A stretch of 61,312 bases of DNA. Source: Anaerolineae bacterium. GTDB lineage: Bacteria > Chloroflexota > Anaerolineae > B4-G1 > DUEL01. A model generated the notes under the pieces. It saw only the letters and a list, made by a program, of their open reading frames with translations. It made no database searches and was not told the origin of the DNA. Location: contig JAFGEI010000162.1 in the NCBI GenBank assembly GCA_016931695.1, positions 1 through 61,312 on the forward strand, read 5' to 3'. Made by a program: the position numbers and the translations under genes. Below are positions 54,901 through 61,312 of this stretch, piece after piece; the first letter of the stretch is position 1, and every line of letters begins with the position of its first letter.

Positions 54901-57201
54901 CCATTCCCGTTCCATGTATTGATAGTGCAGTGCCTCGACCTCGGCCAGTGCCTCCTGGGTCTGGGCGATCAGCCGCGAGTTCTCGATCGCCACGGCGACC
55001 TGGTCGGCCAACACGCTGAGCACCGCGATGTCTTCCTGGCTGAAGGCGGATTCCTCGGTGCTCTGCACGTCGAGGGCGCCCATGATCTGGGTCCCGGCGA
55101 TCAGGGGCAGGGCCACCTCGGAACGGGTGAGGGGCAGGTCGGGGTTATTAAAGTAGGTCGCGTCTTCGCCCACGTCGAGGGCGATGCGGGGTTGACCGTG
55201 TTGGGTCACATAGCCGACGATCCCGGTCTCGCCGACCTTGAGCCGGTGGCCGCGGGCGAGCATGCGCTGCCCGCCCGCGCTGTTCGCCGCGCGCAGGACC
55301 GCGTATTCGCCCAACTCGTCGAGCAAAAAGATGCCGACGTGGTAAAAGCCGAATTGCTCCGAGATCAGCTGGGCGGTGTTGCGCATGACCTGATCGACGT
55401 CGCGAACGGCCACCGTCTCGCGGGCGATGCGGGCGGCGGCCTCCAACTGGGCCGACCGGCGCTCCAGGTCGCCGGTGCGTTCCTGCACTCGCTGTTCCAG
55501 GCTGCCGATCAGCCCGCGCAGCTGGCCGGTCATGTCGTTAAAAGTGCGGGCCAGGGCCCCGATCTCGTCCTCGCGCTCCACGCGGGCAACCTGGGTGAGG
55601 TCCCCGGTAGCGATCTGAGAGGCAGTTTCGGCCAGGGTGACCAGGGGAGTGGCGATGCTGCGGGTGAGCTGCAGCGAGATGCCGACGGCGGCGGCCACGG
55701 CGACCACGGCCACCACGCTGACGATCAGCATCAGGGCGTAGGTCGTTCGCTGGGCCTCGAACTCGCCCTGTTCGGCGAACAAGGCGACGTTGAGCTCGGG
55801 TATCCAGCGGTAAACGCCGATAACGGCCCGGTTGTTATAGTTTCGATAGCTGCCCGCTCCCTCCTGCAGGCGGTTCTCTGTCACCTCGAAATAGACTCCC
55901 TCGTCAGGCACCGAGACGATCCGTTCCACCAGGCCCATCTCGTTGATGCGCTCCGACTCCCGCAGCTGGGTCAGCACGGCCCGCTGGGGGCTGACCAGGT
56001 AGGTCTCTCCCGTTTCGCCCAGGTAGGTCTCGCCGCCCGGCTCGCTTTCGCTTTCACGCTGGATGGTCATCAAGTTGTTCAGGATGGCCAGCGGCGCCCG
56101 TCCGACCAGGACGCCGACCGCTTCCCCATTCTCGTCGTGGACCGGCTGCACGAAATCCACCCATCGTTCCGCCCACTCAAAGGTCAGGTGGATCCCCTCT
56201 CGTTCCAGGCCGATCTGGAAAAAGGTCCAACCGCGCCCGTACCGCTTACCCTCGTGGTCGGCGTTGGTGGACAGGACGACCTCGCTGTCGAGGTTGAGCA
56301 GGAACACTTCTTCGAACCGCTGTCGCTGCTGGACAGGCTCCAGGAATCGTTCCAGGAGATCGTCGTGAATCTCTGTATAGCGGGCGTGATCCGGCGCTTC
56401 GGTGACGAGAAAGACAGCTTGTTGCTCCCTGTCTTCGCCGGCCAGGATGGAGGTCACGTCGGCCTGCATCAAGTCGACCCAGCGCACGAGCTCGGCCTCT
56501 TTGAGGGCGGCGACCGAATTGAGCTGGTCGATGGCGCGCTGTCGCCCGCTGTAGATTCCGCCGACGGCCAGGGCTGCAAGAAGAAGGGCCATCACGCCCA
56601 CCACCAGCAGCACAAAGCTGGCGAGCAGCCGCTCGCGGATGGTGGTAATGTTCCGGTAGGTGCGGAAAAGATTGCGCAGGGCGAAGGCGCTGATGGCGCC
56701 GATGAGCAGGATAGCGGCAACGTCCAGCCAGAGGGGGGCCTGGATTTCCTGGCGCGGCATGATCTCCAAGAAGCTGGTCGCCACGCTGTAGACGAGAAAG
56801 ATGCCGGTAGCGAGCAGCCAGGCCAGCCAGCGGCCGGGCCAGACGATGCTGGCGGCGACGAATACCAACAACGTCCCGCCAATCACCAGGTACCACTGGC
56901 TGTGCAGCAGTTCGGCGGCGGCAAAGGCGAGCATTGTGCCCAGGACGGTGCAGAGTGCCAAGAGGCGGAACCTGCCCCGGCGGGCCAGTTGGAGGGCCCA
57001 GATTATGCCGATGATCACCACACTCTCACCGACGACCGTGACGGCCAACATCTGCCACGGCAGATTGAACAGGAAAAAGCTCAGCAGGTTGAACAGCAGG
57101 GCGCTTGCAGCGCCCACAAGGGTAAGATGGGCGACCCACCTGACCTGCCGTTGGTACGCTTCCGTTTCGGTCGGCAGTTCCGTGATTCTTTCCTCAGACA
57201 T
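48931..57201 (-). CDS. Giant hybrid histidine kinase with about ten GAF domains and two receivers
   Basis: The 2756-residue protein starts with about six membrane helices (1-180), a further helix, an exported Cache-like sensor (about 230-470), another helix and HAMP (about 505-560). Roughly ten GAF domains follow (about 600-2240), one of them (second) short and degenerate; units four and five are near copies 169 residues apart. HisKA has His2260 in MSHELRTPLN, the HATPase has NLVSNAAKF and DSGIGI, and two receivers carry Asp2553 (TLDVMMPG) and Asp2674 (VLDLMMPD). It overlaps the 1119-aa GAF gene by 8 bp. It should integrate one external and many cytoplasmic signals; the ligands are unknown. 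Confidence 0.95.
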   Translation of the reverse strand: MSEERITELPTETEAYQRQVRWVAHLTLVGAASALLFNLLSFFLFNLPWQMLAVTVVGESVVIIGIIWALQLARRGRFRLLALCTVLGTMLAFAAAELLHSQWYLVIGGTLLVFVAASIVWPGRWLAWLLATGIFLVYSVATSFLEIMPRQEIQAPLWLDVAAILLIGAISAFALRNLFRTYRNITTIRERLLASFVLLVVGVMALLLAALAVGGIYSGRQRAIDQLNSVAALKEAELVRWVDLMQADVTSILAGEDREQQAVFLVTEAPDHARYTEIHDDLLERFLEPVQQRQRFEEVFLLNLDSEVVLSTNADHEGKRYGRGWTFFQIGLEREGIHLTFEWAERWVDFVQPVHDENGEAVGVLVGRAPLAILNNLMTIQRESESEPGGETYLGETGETYLVSPQRAVLTQLRESERINEMGLVERIVSVPDEGVYFEVTENRLQEGAGSYRNYNNRAVIGVYRWIPELNVALFAEQGEFEAQRTTYALMLIVSVVAVVAVAAAVGISLQLTRSIATPLVTLAETASQIATGDLTQVARVEREDEIGALARTFNDMTGQLRGLIGSLEQRVQERTGDLERRSAQLEAAARIARETVAVRDVDQVMRNTAQLISEQFGFYHVGIFLLDELGEYAVLRAANSAGGQRMLARGHRLKVGETGIVGYVTQHGQPRIALDVGEDATYFNNPDLPLTRSEVALPLIAGTQIMGALDVQSTEESAFSQEDIAVLSVLADQVAVAIENSRLIAQTQEALAEVEALHYQYMEREWSRLTAERGVVSYEYSRLGGPSMADLVAEEIELAMQKGRSIALTAPENGDGIKSTLAVPIKLGDQVIGVIDVQEVDQARQWTEDEIDMVETISDQMAQALERTRLFEETQSALATTEEQAQRLAKLNEMSEQLSRAVDVQELFDIAAAQTSSIFAADRVSVTMLTAEADSLETMAIHGDAAGRPVGTRVPLENTTLRPVIEEGRLILKTDVEGDEHHGIASFVAAPIYLGGRPAGALVVGSEQPGIYTSRDGNMLLQVASLLSSAIENRQLFEQARARAEELAVLNDLAQALTATFNTREVVEMAYQGASRLIDTANFYIALYDADTNMVNLAINVTDAVDDGHLMSFPADQGLTGHIIRSRKSLLIKKDMAAVKEKLGIASIGKTAQSWMGVPLMIGDQILGVMTVQSYKTTHAYDEADLELMTAIASQTAIALQNANLFEEANIRAEELAVLNDLGQALTATLNVSEVLEQAYRGASQLVDTTNFYIGLYKADKNQVAFAFDVTESEIDKQITVMSADEGITGYVIRTRQSLLIEQDLPQFLAEHGIEQVGETAKCWMGVPLMVGERVLGVMAVQSYQAAHAYRQHDLDLFTAIGSQTAIALQNAYLFEETQTTLAETETLYSASRRISAASDLKEIIAAIVEEVHVPTVDAAVLWNIERDASDAPAALIAMASWEKAGETIAPGTRVPLDTFAAVEVAFATELFYSDNIQEDNRVSAAARAMFAEQGVRTLVSLPSWAANRQIGVLLLSGPEAYHFTERETRPYRSLVRQMTVAVENLRLLEETRYRATQLETAAEVSQAASSILNLDELLPQVAELIRSRFDLYYVGIFLVDDAGQWAVLQAGTGQPGQQMLEAGHRLQIGGMSMIGWSIANSAGRFAHDVGEEAIRFDNPFLPHTRSEMALPLISRGHAIGAMSIQSAQAAAFSGEDVTILQTMADHLANAIENARLFSETERALSETRDLYEASRSIGAALTPDQVRQALVDYAAQSGVDFARLLLLEYDESSQPTHIIMAEGWSADNRPSQPVGTRLLLSSYPILDILDPKERVVVKDIQSDTRLNDATKMLMEVSGLRSFAAVPIAVGKRHIGTLLIGFDQPTAFSEKLLDGLQTITGQAAITLENQRLLQETQRRAREMEAINEMGRTITSVLDLDVLLRQIVDITKTRFGHYFVSIALVEGNQIAMRSTSTIGETNKRLERGMVTVRLDGPGLVPETARTGQPLLVNDVLEDPRYLMVPELSGTRSELDVPIKVKGRVIGVLSVQSNKPHAYDQTDVALLQSLVSQAGVAIDNAQLFAETQAEASRRSLINEVMQAASQSMDPESLLHRAGEAVSRQLETPSAILLWRAEHDALQPIAIHDAQAQDVLLPEDTLITRDMNPSMYQVVKRRRAQILSNTDNLTGLAMELAQNLHIQSAIHVPLVYRDQIHGVFEMCQLQGQPAATAEQVTFAETIAANLSVALDNAYLYQEAVETAEQLKEVDRLKTQFLANMSHELRTPLNSIIGFSRVILKGIDGPVTDLQKQDLEAIHASGQHLLRLINDILDISKVQAGKMELVFEEDVDLKEIVRAVMSTAIALVKDKPVELQQQVPDELPKITADSRRVQQVLLNLVSNAAKFTEEGFIRVAVKVLQENNMIQVAVTDSGIGIAEEKMGTIFEAFIQADASPSRKYGGTGLGLTLSRQMVELHGGEMWVESEVGEGSTFYFTLPIAGPPEPEEETAAEIWPEEPVEEKKKGKLILCVEDDEGVITLYRRYLRKQGYEVIGLTDPSRVIEEAKRLSPQAITLDVMMPGKDGWQVIQELKADPETRHIPVVMCTIVSDKERGLSLGAADYLIKPILEQDLIAALDRLDREEGHHLVLVVDDQEQDRKLLRRMIESQEGYEVVEAINGQEAIAMIKGIRPHIIVLDLMMPDVDGFAVLEAVKADESTRTIPIIIVTAKELTAEERETLNHNIEALIQKGMLEKNELLEDVAAALRKLGRTHIHVEQEE
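53050..54064 (-). repeat. Tandem duplicated GAF modules within the giant kinase
   Basis: Two adjacent units of 507 bp (169 codons) encode similar GAF domains. Shared stretches include LAVLNDL, QALTAT, NFYI, WMGVPLM, GVM with VQSY, and SQTAIALQNA. The matching DNA (for example GGTGGCGGTGAGGGCCTGG near 53510 and 54020) shows that the duplication is fairly recent compared with the other GAF units. Confidence 0.75.
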
Positions 57202-60200
57202 CCTTGCCTCCGCTTTCCGAGCCTTGGGTCAACTGGTCGGTTTCCCGGCGGGGCGCTGCCCCTTCAAGACCGACCTGAACCAGCACGCGGGAGGACCCCA
57301 GGGCGCGCCCGATCTCTTGAGCGGCAGTGCGCACGATGGCCTCCAGGGTGTTGGCGGTGCGGATCCGCCCAGTGATCTCGGAAATCTGGCGCTCTTTCTC
57401 GGCGCGACGTGCGGTCTGTTGAAAGAGCTGGGCGTTTTCCAGCGCCACTGCGGCCTGGTTGGCCAACGTCATCACCAGGTTGACCTGTTCCTGGGAATAG
57501 TGGCGCTCTTCTGTCGTCTCCAGTTCCAAAATACCGATTGCCTGGCCCTTGACCGTCAGGGGGATGACGAGCATCGTCGCGCGTTGGTACCGGTGCATGT
57601 AGGATAATTCCGCCGGATCGGCCTTGGGGTCGCTGGCCTGGACGATCAACGGCTGCTGGCTCTCGATGACGCGGGCGGTCGCCGGATAGTCCGCCAGGTT
57701 GATGGTCTCGCCAAATTCCCTGGTTTGGGGGTTGCCTTCTTCGTCGAGGATGAAATCCGTCACCGTCTGCAGCGTGCCGGCCTGCTCGTCGAGCAGGGAG
57801 AACGAGTACTCGACGTTGGAGCCAACCACGCGCGAAAGCTGGCGGGCGGTGGCCAGGATAATGTCCTCGGTCTGCAGCACGGCGCCGGAGAGGGCGCGGC
57901 TGGCGTCGAACAGCAGGCCCAGCTCGGAAACGCGCTGTTGTGTCTCCTCAAAGAGACGGGCGTTCTGGATGGCATTGGCGATATAACCGGCGACCGCTTG
58001 CAGCAGGCGCATCACTTCCGGCCCGAACCCGCCGGGGCGGTTGGTGGCGTACAGCTCGCCGATGCTCTGATCGCGCGCCAGCAGGGCGACGCCGCCAAAG
58101 TTTTTGACCTGCAGGTATTCCATGTAAGGGACGTAGGCCGGAATCAAGTGCGGGTCTTTGATCCCCTTGTTGGAGTAGTACGTGCCGCCGCGGGCAAAGA
58201 TGCTGTGTTCAAAGCCGGGGGTGTCCAGGGGAATGTTCCAATCCTCAGGGACGGTGCTGAGTTCACCCTGAAGCGACAAATAGCTGCCGACGAGGGCTTG
58301 TCTTTCTTCGTCGAGTAGCATCAACACGGTCGTTTCGGCGCCGATGAGCTGGCGCGCTTCCTCCAGCAGCCGGGTCAGCAGGGCGTCCAGGTTGAGGGTC
58401 GAAGCGGCAAAGGCCGCCACGCGGGCCAGGCCCTCTTGCTCGCGGGCGCTTTGTTGAGCCTCGGTGTAGAAGCGGGCGTTCTGGATGGCGATGGCGGCCT
58501 GGGCGGCAATCGCGCTGGCCAGTCCACCCATTTCTTCGTTGTAGGTATGCGGCCGGTGATGGTCGACGGTCAGCATGCCGATCACCTCTTCGCCGATCAC
58601 CAGCGGGGCGGCCAGCCAGGAGCGAACGCTGGCGGTCTCTTCGCGGTGCTCCCAGCGCGGATCGACCAGGGTGTCGGGGATGACGACGGGCGTGCGGTTG
58701 GCGACCAGCTCGGCGAAAAGCAAGTCCTCAGAGATGGGGCGCAGCAAATCTTGTTGTGCCTGGGCCGCTTCCAGGTCGAAACCCCGCCCGCCGATCAGTT
58801 CTCGCTGTTCGTCCTGGATCAACTGGATCGAGGCGGTGTCGAAGGGGATGAGGCGGCCGAGCTGGTCGAGCAGCAGATCGATCACTTCTTGCTGATCGAG
58901 GGTTGAGCTGACGACGCGGGCGGTCTCGCGCAGCGTGTCGGCGACGCGGCGGCGCTGCTGCTCGATCTGGTAGAGACGGGCGCTTTCCAACGCCCGTGCT
59001 ACCTGGTCGCTGACCTCCTGGACCAGCTCGATCTCGTCCCCGCTCCACTGCCGGGCCTCTCCCCTCTCCTCCAGGGCAATGGTGCCAATGATCTGCTCGC
59101 GCAGCCGCAACGGCGTGACCAGCGTCGCGGTTCCATCGTCCGGCTTGCTGCGGGCGATGGACTGGCCGGTGCTCAACGCCTGCTCGACGACGGGATAGTC
59201 TGCCAATCCAGTTGGGCGCACTTCTACCCGGTCGTACTCAAAGGCGGGGAACTGTTCCAGGTTCTCCCAGGCCGCACGGGAATACTCGCCGTACGTCAGT
59301 TGGAGCTCCCGCAGGGCGTCTTGACTCGCTGCCAGCAGGCGGGCGTTCTCGATGGCCAGCGATACCTGGTCGGCCATCGTCTGCAGGATGGCAATGTCCT
59401 CGCCGCTGAATGCCTCGGGGTGGATCGACTGGACGTCCAGCACGCCGATGATAGCGTCGCGCACCAGGAGCGGCAGGGCCATCTCGGAGCGGGTGTTGGG
59501 CAGATCCGGGTTGTCGAAAAAGATGGCGTCCTCGCCGACGTCGAGGGCGATGCGGGGCTGGCCGGTGCTGGCGACGTGGCCGACGATTCCCACCTCGCCG
59601 ATCTTGAGCCGATGTCCCCGGGCCAGCATCTGCTGCCCGCCGGCGCTGTTGGCAGCGCGCAGCACGGCGTACTTTCCCACCTCGTCGACCAAAAAGATTC
59701 CGGCGTGGTAAAAACCAAAGCGATTGGAAATCAGGTGCACTGTTTTGTCGAGCAGCTTGTCGACATCGCGGATGGCTGTGGCTTCGCGGGTTACCTGAGC
59801 GGACGCCTCCAGCTTGGCGCTGCGCCGGGCCAGCTCTTGGGTGCGTTGGGCGACTTGCTGTTCCAGGTTCTGGCTCAGGTCCCGCACCCGGCGCCAGCGG
59901 CTGTGGGACTTGTCCAGGGCTTTGCTCAGGTTGACGTACAGGTTGTTGACGATATAGATGGTGGGACCAAAGGTGAGGGCGACGAGGAGGGCGTACACGG
60001 CGACGGCGGTGAGCCAGGAGACGAGGTCGGTGGATTCGACGACGACGGTGAGGGGGATGATGCCGCTGACCATCGCCACCCCTACGGCGACGAGCGTTAC
60101 GGCGCTGAAGGCGAGGGCGATGACGCCGGCCTTCCAGCCCAATAAAATCAGTACCAGCAGGGGAAAGGCGATCATGAAAAAGCGTCCCTCTCCGCCGAGT

Positions 60201-60553
60201 CCCGATTGGGTCAGGTTCAACAAGCCGATCAGGTAGAACAGGATCATAAAGATGGTGATGCGGATTTGGGTGGGGATGCGGCGGAAAACGGCAATGACCA
60301 GGATGATGACATAGACCACGCCGAGAATTGCCACCAGTCCCCACAGCCTGTCTGGAATCAGCAGTGCAGCCTCGACGGCCAGGGCAATCAGGGCCAGAAC
60401 GGCGGTCCAGTTGAGGACAGTGTTGATGATTCGCTCCCGCCAATAATCCATCTGCAGGCGGGGGCTGAGGATCTCGCCATCCTCTGTGACGCTGTTCTCC
60501 GCTGTTTCTGCGGGCAAAGGTTCTGCTCGATCAGGTAGGATGGTCTCGCTCAT
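57194..60553 (-). CDS. Membrane-anchored multi-GAF protein without a kinase domain
   Basis: The 1119-residue protein has about six membrane helices (about 30-200), a coiled coil (LSQNLEQQVAQRTQELARRS) and five GAF units (about 260-1060; the second is degenerate like that in the giant kinase). It ends with a half module ITGRIRTANTLEAIVRTAAQ then EIGRALGSSRVLVQVG. No HisKA, HATPase, cyclase or phosphatase domain is visible. The first GAF is very close to GAF1 of the neighbouring kinase (AVLRAANSAGGQ, ARGHRLKIGE, RIALDVGEDA). Overlaps of 4 bp and 8 bp tie it to both neighbours, suggesting a sensor subunit that signals through the giant kinase. Confidence 0.92.
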   Translation of the reverse strand: MSETILPDRAEPLPAETAENSVTEDGEILSPRLQMDYWRERIINTVLNWTAVLALIALAVEAALLIPDRLWGLVAILGVVYVIILVIAVFRRIPTQIRITIFMILFYLIGLLNLTQSGLGGEGRFFMIAFPLLVLILLGWKAGVIALAFSAVTLVAVGVAMVSGIIPLTVVVESTDLVSWLTAVAVYALLVALTFGPTIYIVNNLYVNLSKALDKSHSRWRRVRDLSQNLEQQVAQRTQELARRSAKLEASAQVTREATAIRDVDKLLDKTVHLISNRFGFYHAGIFLVDEVGKYAVLRAANSAGGQQMLARGHRLKIGEVGIVGHVASTGQPRIALDVGEDAIFFDNPDLPNTRSEMALPLLVRDAIIGVLDVQSIHPEAFSGEDIAILQTMADQVSLAIENARLLAASQDALRELQLTYGEYSRAAWENLEQFPAFEYDRVEVRPTGLADYPVVEQALSTGQSIARSKPDDGTATLVTPLRLREQIIGTIALEERGEARQWSGDEIELVQEVSDQVARALESARLYQIEQQRRRVADTLRETARVVSSTLDQQEVIDLLLDQLGRLIPFDTASIQLIQDEQRELIGGRGFDLEAAQAQQDLLRPISEDLLFAELVANRTPVVIPDTLVDPRWEHREETASVRSWLAAPLVIGEEVIGMLTVDHHRPHTYNEEMGGLASAIAAQAAIAIQNARFYTEAQQSAREQEGLARVAAFAASTLNLDALLTRLLEEARQLIGAETTVLMLLDEERQALVGSYLSLQGELSTVPEDWNIPLDTPGFEHSIFARGGTYYSNKGIKDPHLIPAYVPYMEYLQVKNFGGVALLARDQSIGELYATNRPGGFGPEVMRLLQAVAGYIANAIQNARLFEETQQRVSELGLLFDASRALSGAVLQTEDIILATARQLSRVVGSNVEYSFSLLDEQAGTLQTVTDFILDEEGNPQTREFGETINLADYPATARVIESQQPLIVQASDPKADPAELSYMHRYQRATMLVIPLTVKGQAIGILELETTEERHYSQEQVNLVMTLANQAAVALENAQLFQQTARRAEKERQISEITGRIRTANTLEAIVRTAAQEIGRALGSSRVLVQVGLEGAAPRRETDQLTQGSESGGKDV

Positions 60554-61312
60554 CCATCTACCTCCTGCACATCTCTGTTCTCTTTAGCCTCTGCTGGCAG
60601 CCCGACCAGCTGGATGAAGGTGCGGTCGGTGCCCAGGGCCATGCCCAGTTCCCGGATCGCGGTCTGCATGATGGTTTCAATGTCCATCGAAGACCGGACG
60701 CGGGCGGTGATGTCGGTGATGAGCTGCTCGCGTCCGGCGCGGCGGCGGCTGTCTTCGTAGAGGCGGGCGTTGTCCAGGGCGATGCCGACCTGTTCTGCCA
60801 GCGTTTGGACCTGCAGGAGCTCTTCCTGGGTCCACTTTCCCGCCTCCAGCGGCTTGACAGCGTCGAGGATGCCCACGACGGTGCCGCGGACCTGGACTGG
60901 AATGGCGAGTGGGTATCCTCCAACGGCTTCTGTCGGCTCTCCCTTGACCAGTTGGCCGGTCTGCCAGGCCATTTGCGTTGTTTCGTCCCACGATTGAGGC
61001 GAGGTATCTTCCAGGCGCGTGATTCCCAAGGCGTCGGCCTGGTAGCCGGCGCTGGGCCGGCTGCGCAGCAATTCCTCCCACGCCCGGCGGCTCAGCTCGC
61101 CGTAGGCGCGCCGGGCGGCCTCGGCGGCGGCGCGGGACTCGGTAAAGAGGCGGGCGTTGTCCAGCGCTACGGCGACCTGGTCGGCCATCAACTGCAGGAC
61201 GGCGACGGTTTCGTCGTCGAAAACAGCGGGCTTGGCGCTCTGGACCGACAGGGCGCCGATGACCTGCCCGCGGGAACGGAGGGGCAGGGCGCCTTCGGAG
61301 CGGGTGTGGGGC
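60550..61312 (-). CDS. GAF-domain protein, 5' end beyond the window
   Basis: The reading frame is open to the window edge, so only the last 253 residues are seen. They comprise the second half of a GAF domain (HTRSEGALPLRSRGQVIGAL, then VLQLMADQVAVALDNARLF), a degenerate GAF (AWEELLRSRPSAGYQADALG onward) and the half module ITDITARVRSSMDIETIM then ELGMALGTDRTFIQLVG. This end matches that of the 1119-aa protein, so the two are paralogues with no kinase domain at the C-terminus. The stop overlaps the next start by 4 bp (ATGA). Confidence 0.88.
   Translation of the reverse strand, partial: PHTRSEGALPLRSRGQVIGALSVQSAKPAVFDDETVAVLQLMADQVAVALDNARLFTESRAAAEAARRAYGELSRRAWEELLRSRPSAGYQADALGITRLEDTSPQSWDETTQMAWQTGQLVKGEPTEAVGGYPLAIPVQVRGTVVGILDAVKPLEAGKWTQEELLQVQTLAEQVGIALDNARLYEDSRRRAGREQLITDITARVRSSMDIETIMQTAIRELGMALGTDRTFIQLVGLPAEAKENRDVQEVDG

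Noticed and set aside
52765-57375. Plus-strand open frame of 1536 codons opposite the giant kinase gene
   Set aside because: Its translation has no recognisable domain and mirrors codon bias of the GC-rich antisense gene, which has full GAF, HAMP and Cache-like content. It has no ribosome site.

Overview
The window is GC-rich bacterial chromosome, most likely from the phylum Chloroflexota (Anaerolineae or a relative). This is inferred from several traits: very large multi-GAF signalling proteins, membrane proteins with Thr/Pro-rich linkers, a Ser/Thr kinase carrying an NBR1-like FW domain, the EF-Tu and S12 sequence style, and frequent TTG and GTG starts. No insertion sequence, phage gene, CRISPR array or replication origin was seen.

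Layout. (1) 1-7.7 kb, mixed housekeeping and orphan genes: nitroreductase, arginine-deiminase-superfamily hydrolase, toroid-repeat protein, three minus-strand genes (membrane protein, helical protein, TPR protein), rpsT, an ACT-domain protein and a PknB-type kinase. (2) 7.7-18.0 kb, a plus-strand operon. It encodes a BMP-type (nucleoside-like) ABC importer with an SRPBCC gene between its permeases, then a YgfK-like Fe-S flavoprotein, a hotdog thioesterase and a XdhB/YgfM-like FAD subunit. No molybdopterin catalytic subunit is present. (3) 18.0-43.3 kb, the information-processing core: tRNA-Asn, rpoB without rpoC, rpsL-rpsG-fusA-tuf-rpsJ, then rplC to rplO, secY, map, rpmJ-rpsM-rpsK-rpsD-rpoA-rplQ, truA, rplM-rpsI. 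adk and infA are missing from their usual places. (4) 43.3-61.3 kb: a PepF-like oligopeptidase, then a minus-strand signalling region. In transcription order it holds a GAF protein (cut by the window end), a 1119-aa kinase-less GAF protein, a 2756-aa hybrid histidine kinase, a threonine-synthase-like enzyme fused to a receiver domain, a receiver-kinase, and a rubrerythrin-like protein.

Most unusual points. The EF-Tu effector loop (switch I) is rewritten and five residues longer than normal, although the gene sits at the canonical fusA-tuf-rpsJ locus. RpoB carries an insert of roughly 130 residues built of short helical repeats, and has Thr where the rifampicin-contact Arg529 (E. coli numbering) normally is. 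The L22 exit-tunnel hairpin is five residues longer than the E. coli and Bacillus forms. The threonine-synthase-like enzyme ends in a complete receiver domain and is encoded beside two histidine kinases, which suggests a PLP enzyme controlled by phosphotransfer. This last point is the best candidate for an undescribed system.

Regulation. Several promoters show a TTG-type -35, a 17-bp spacer and an extended (TGn) -10. The -35 elements for tRNA-Asn and rpsL overlap the stop codon of the gene before them. The rpsL leader can fold into two mutually exclusive hairpin sets, and an 18-bp perfect hairpin separates rpsJ from rplC.
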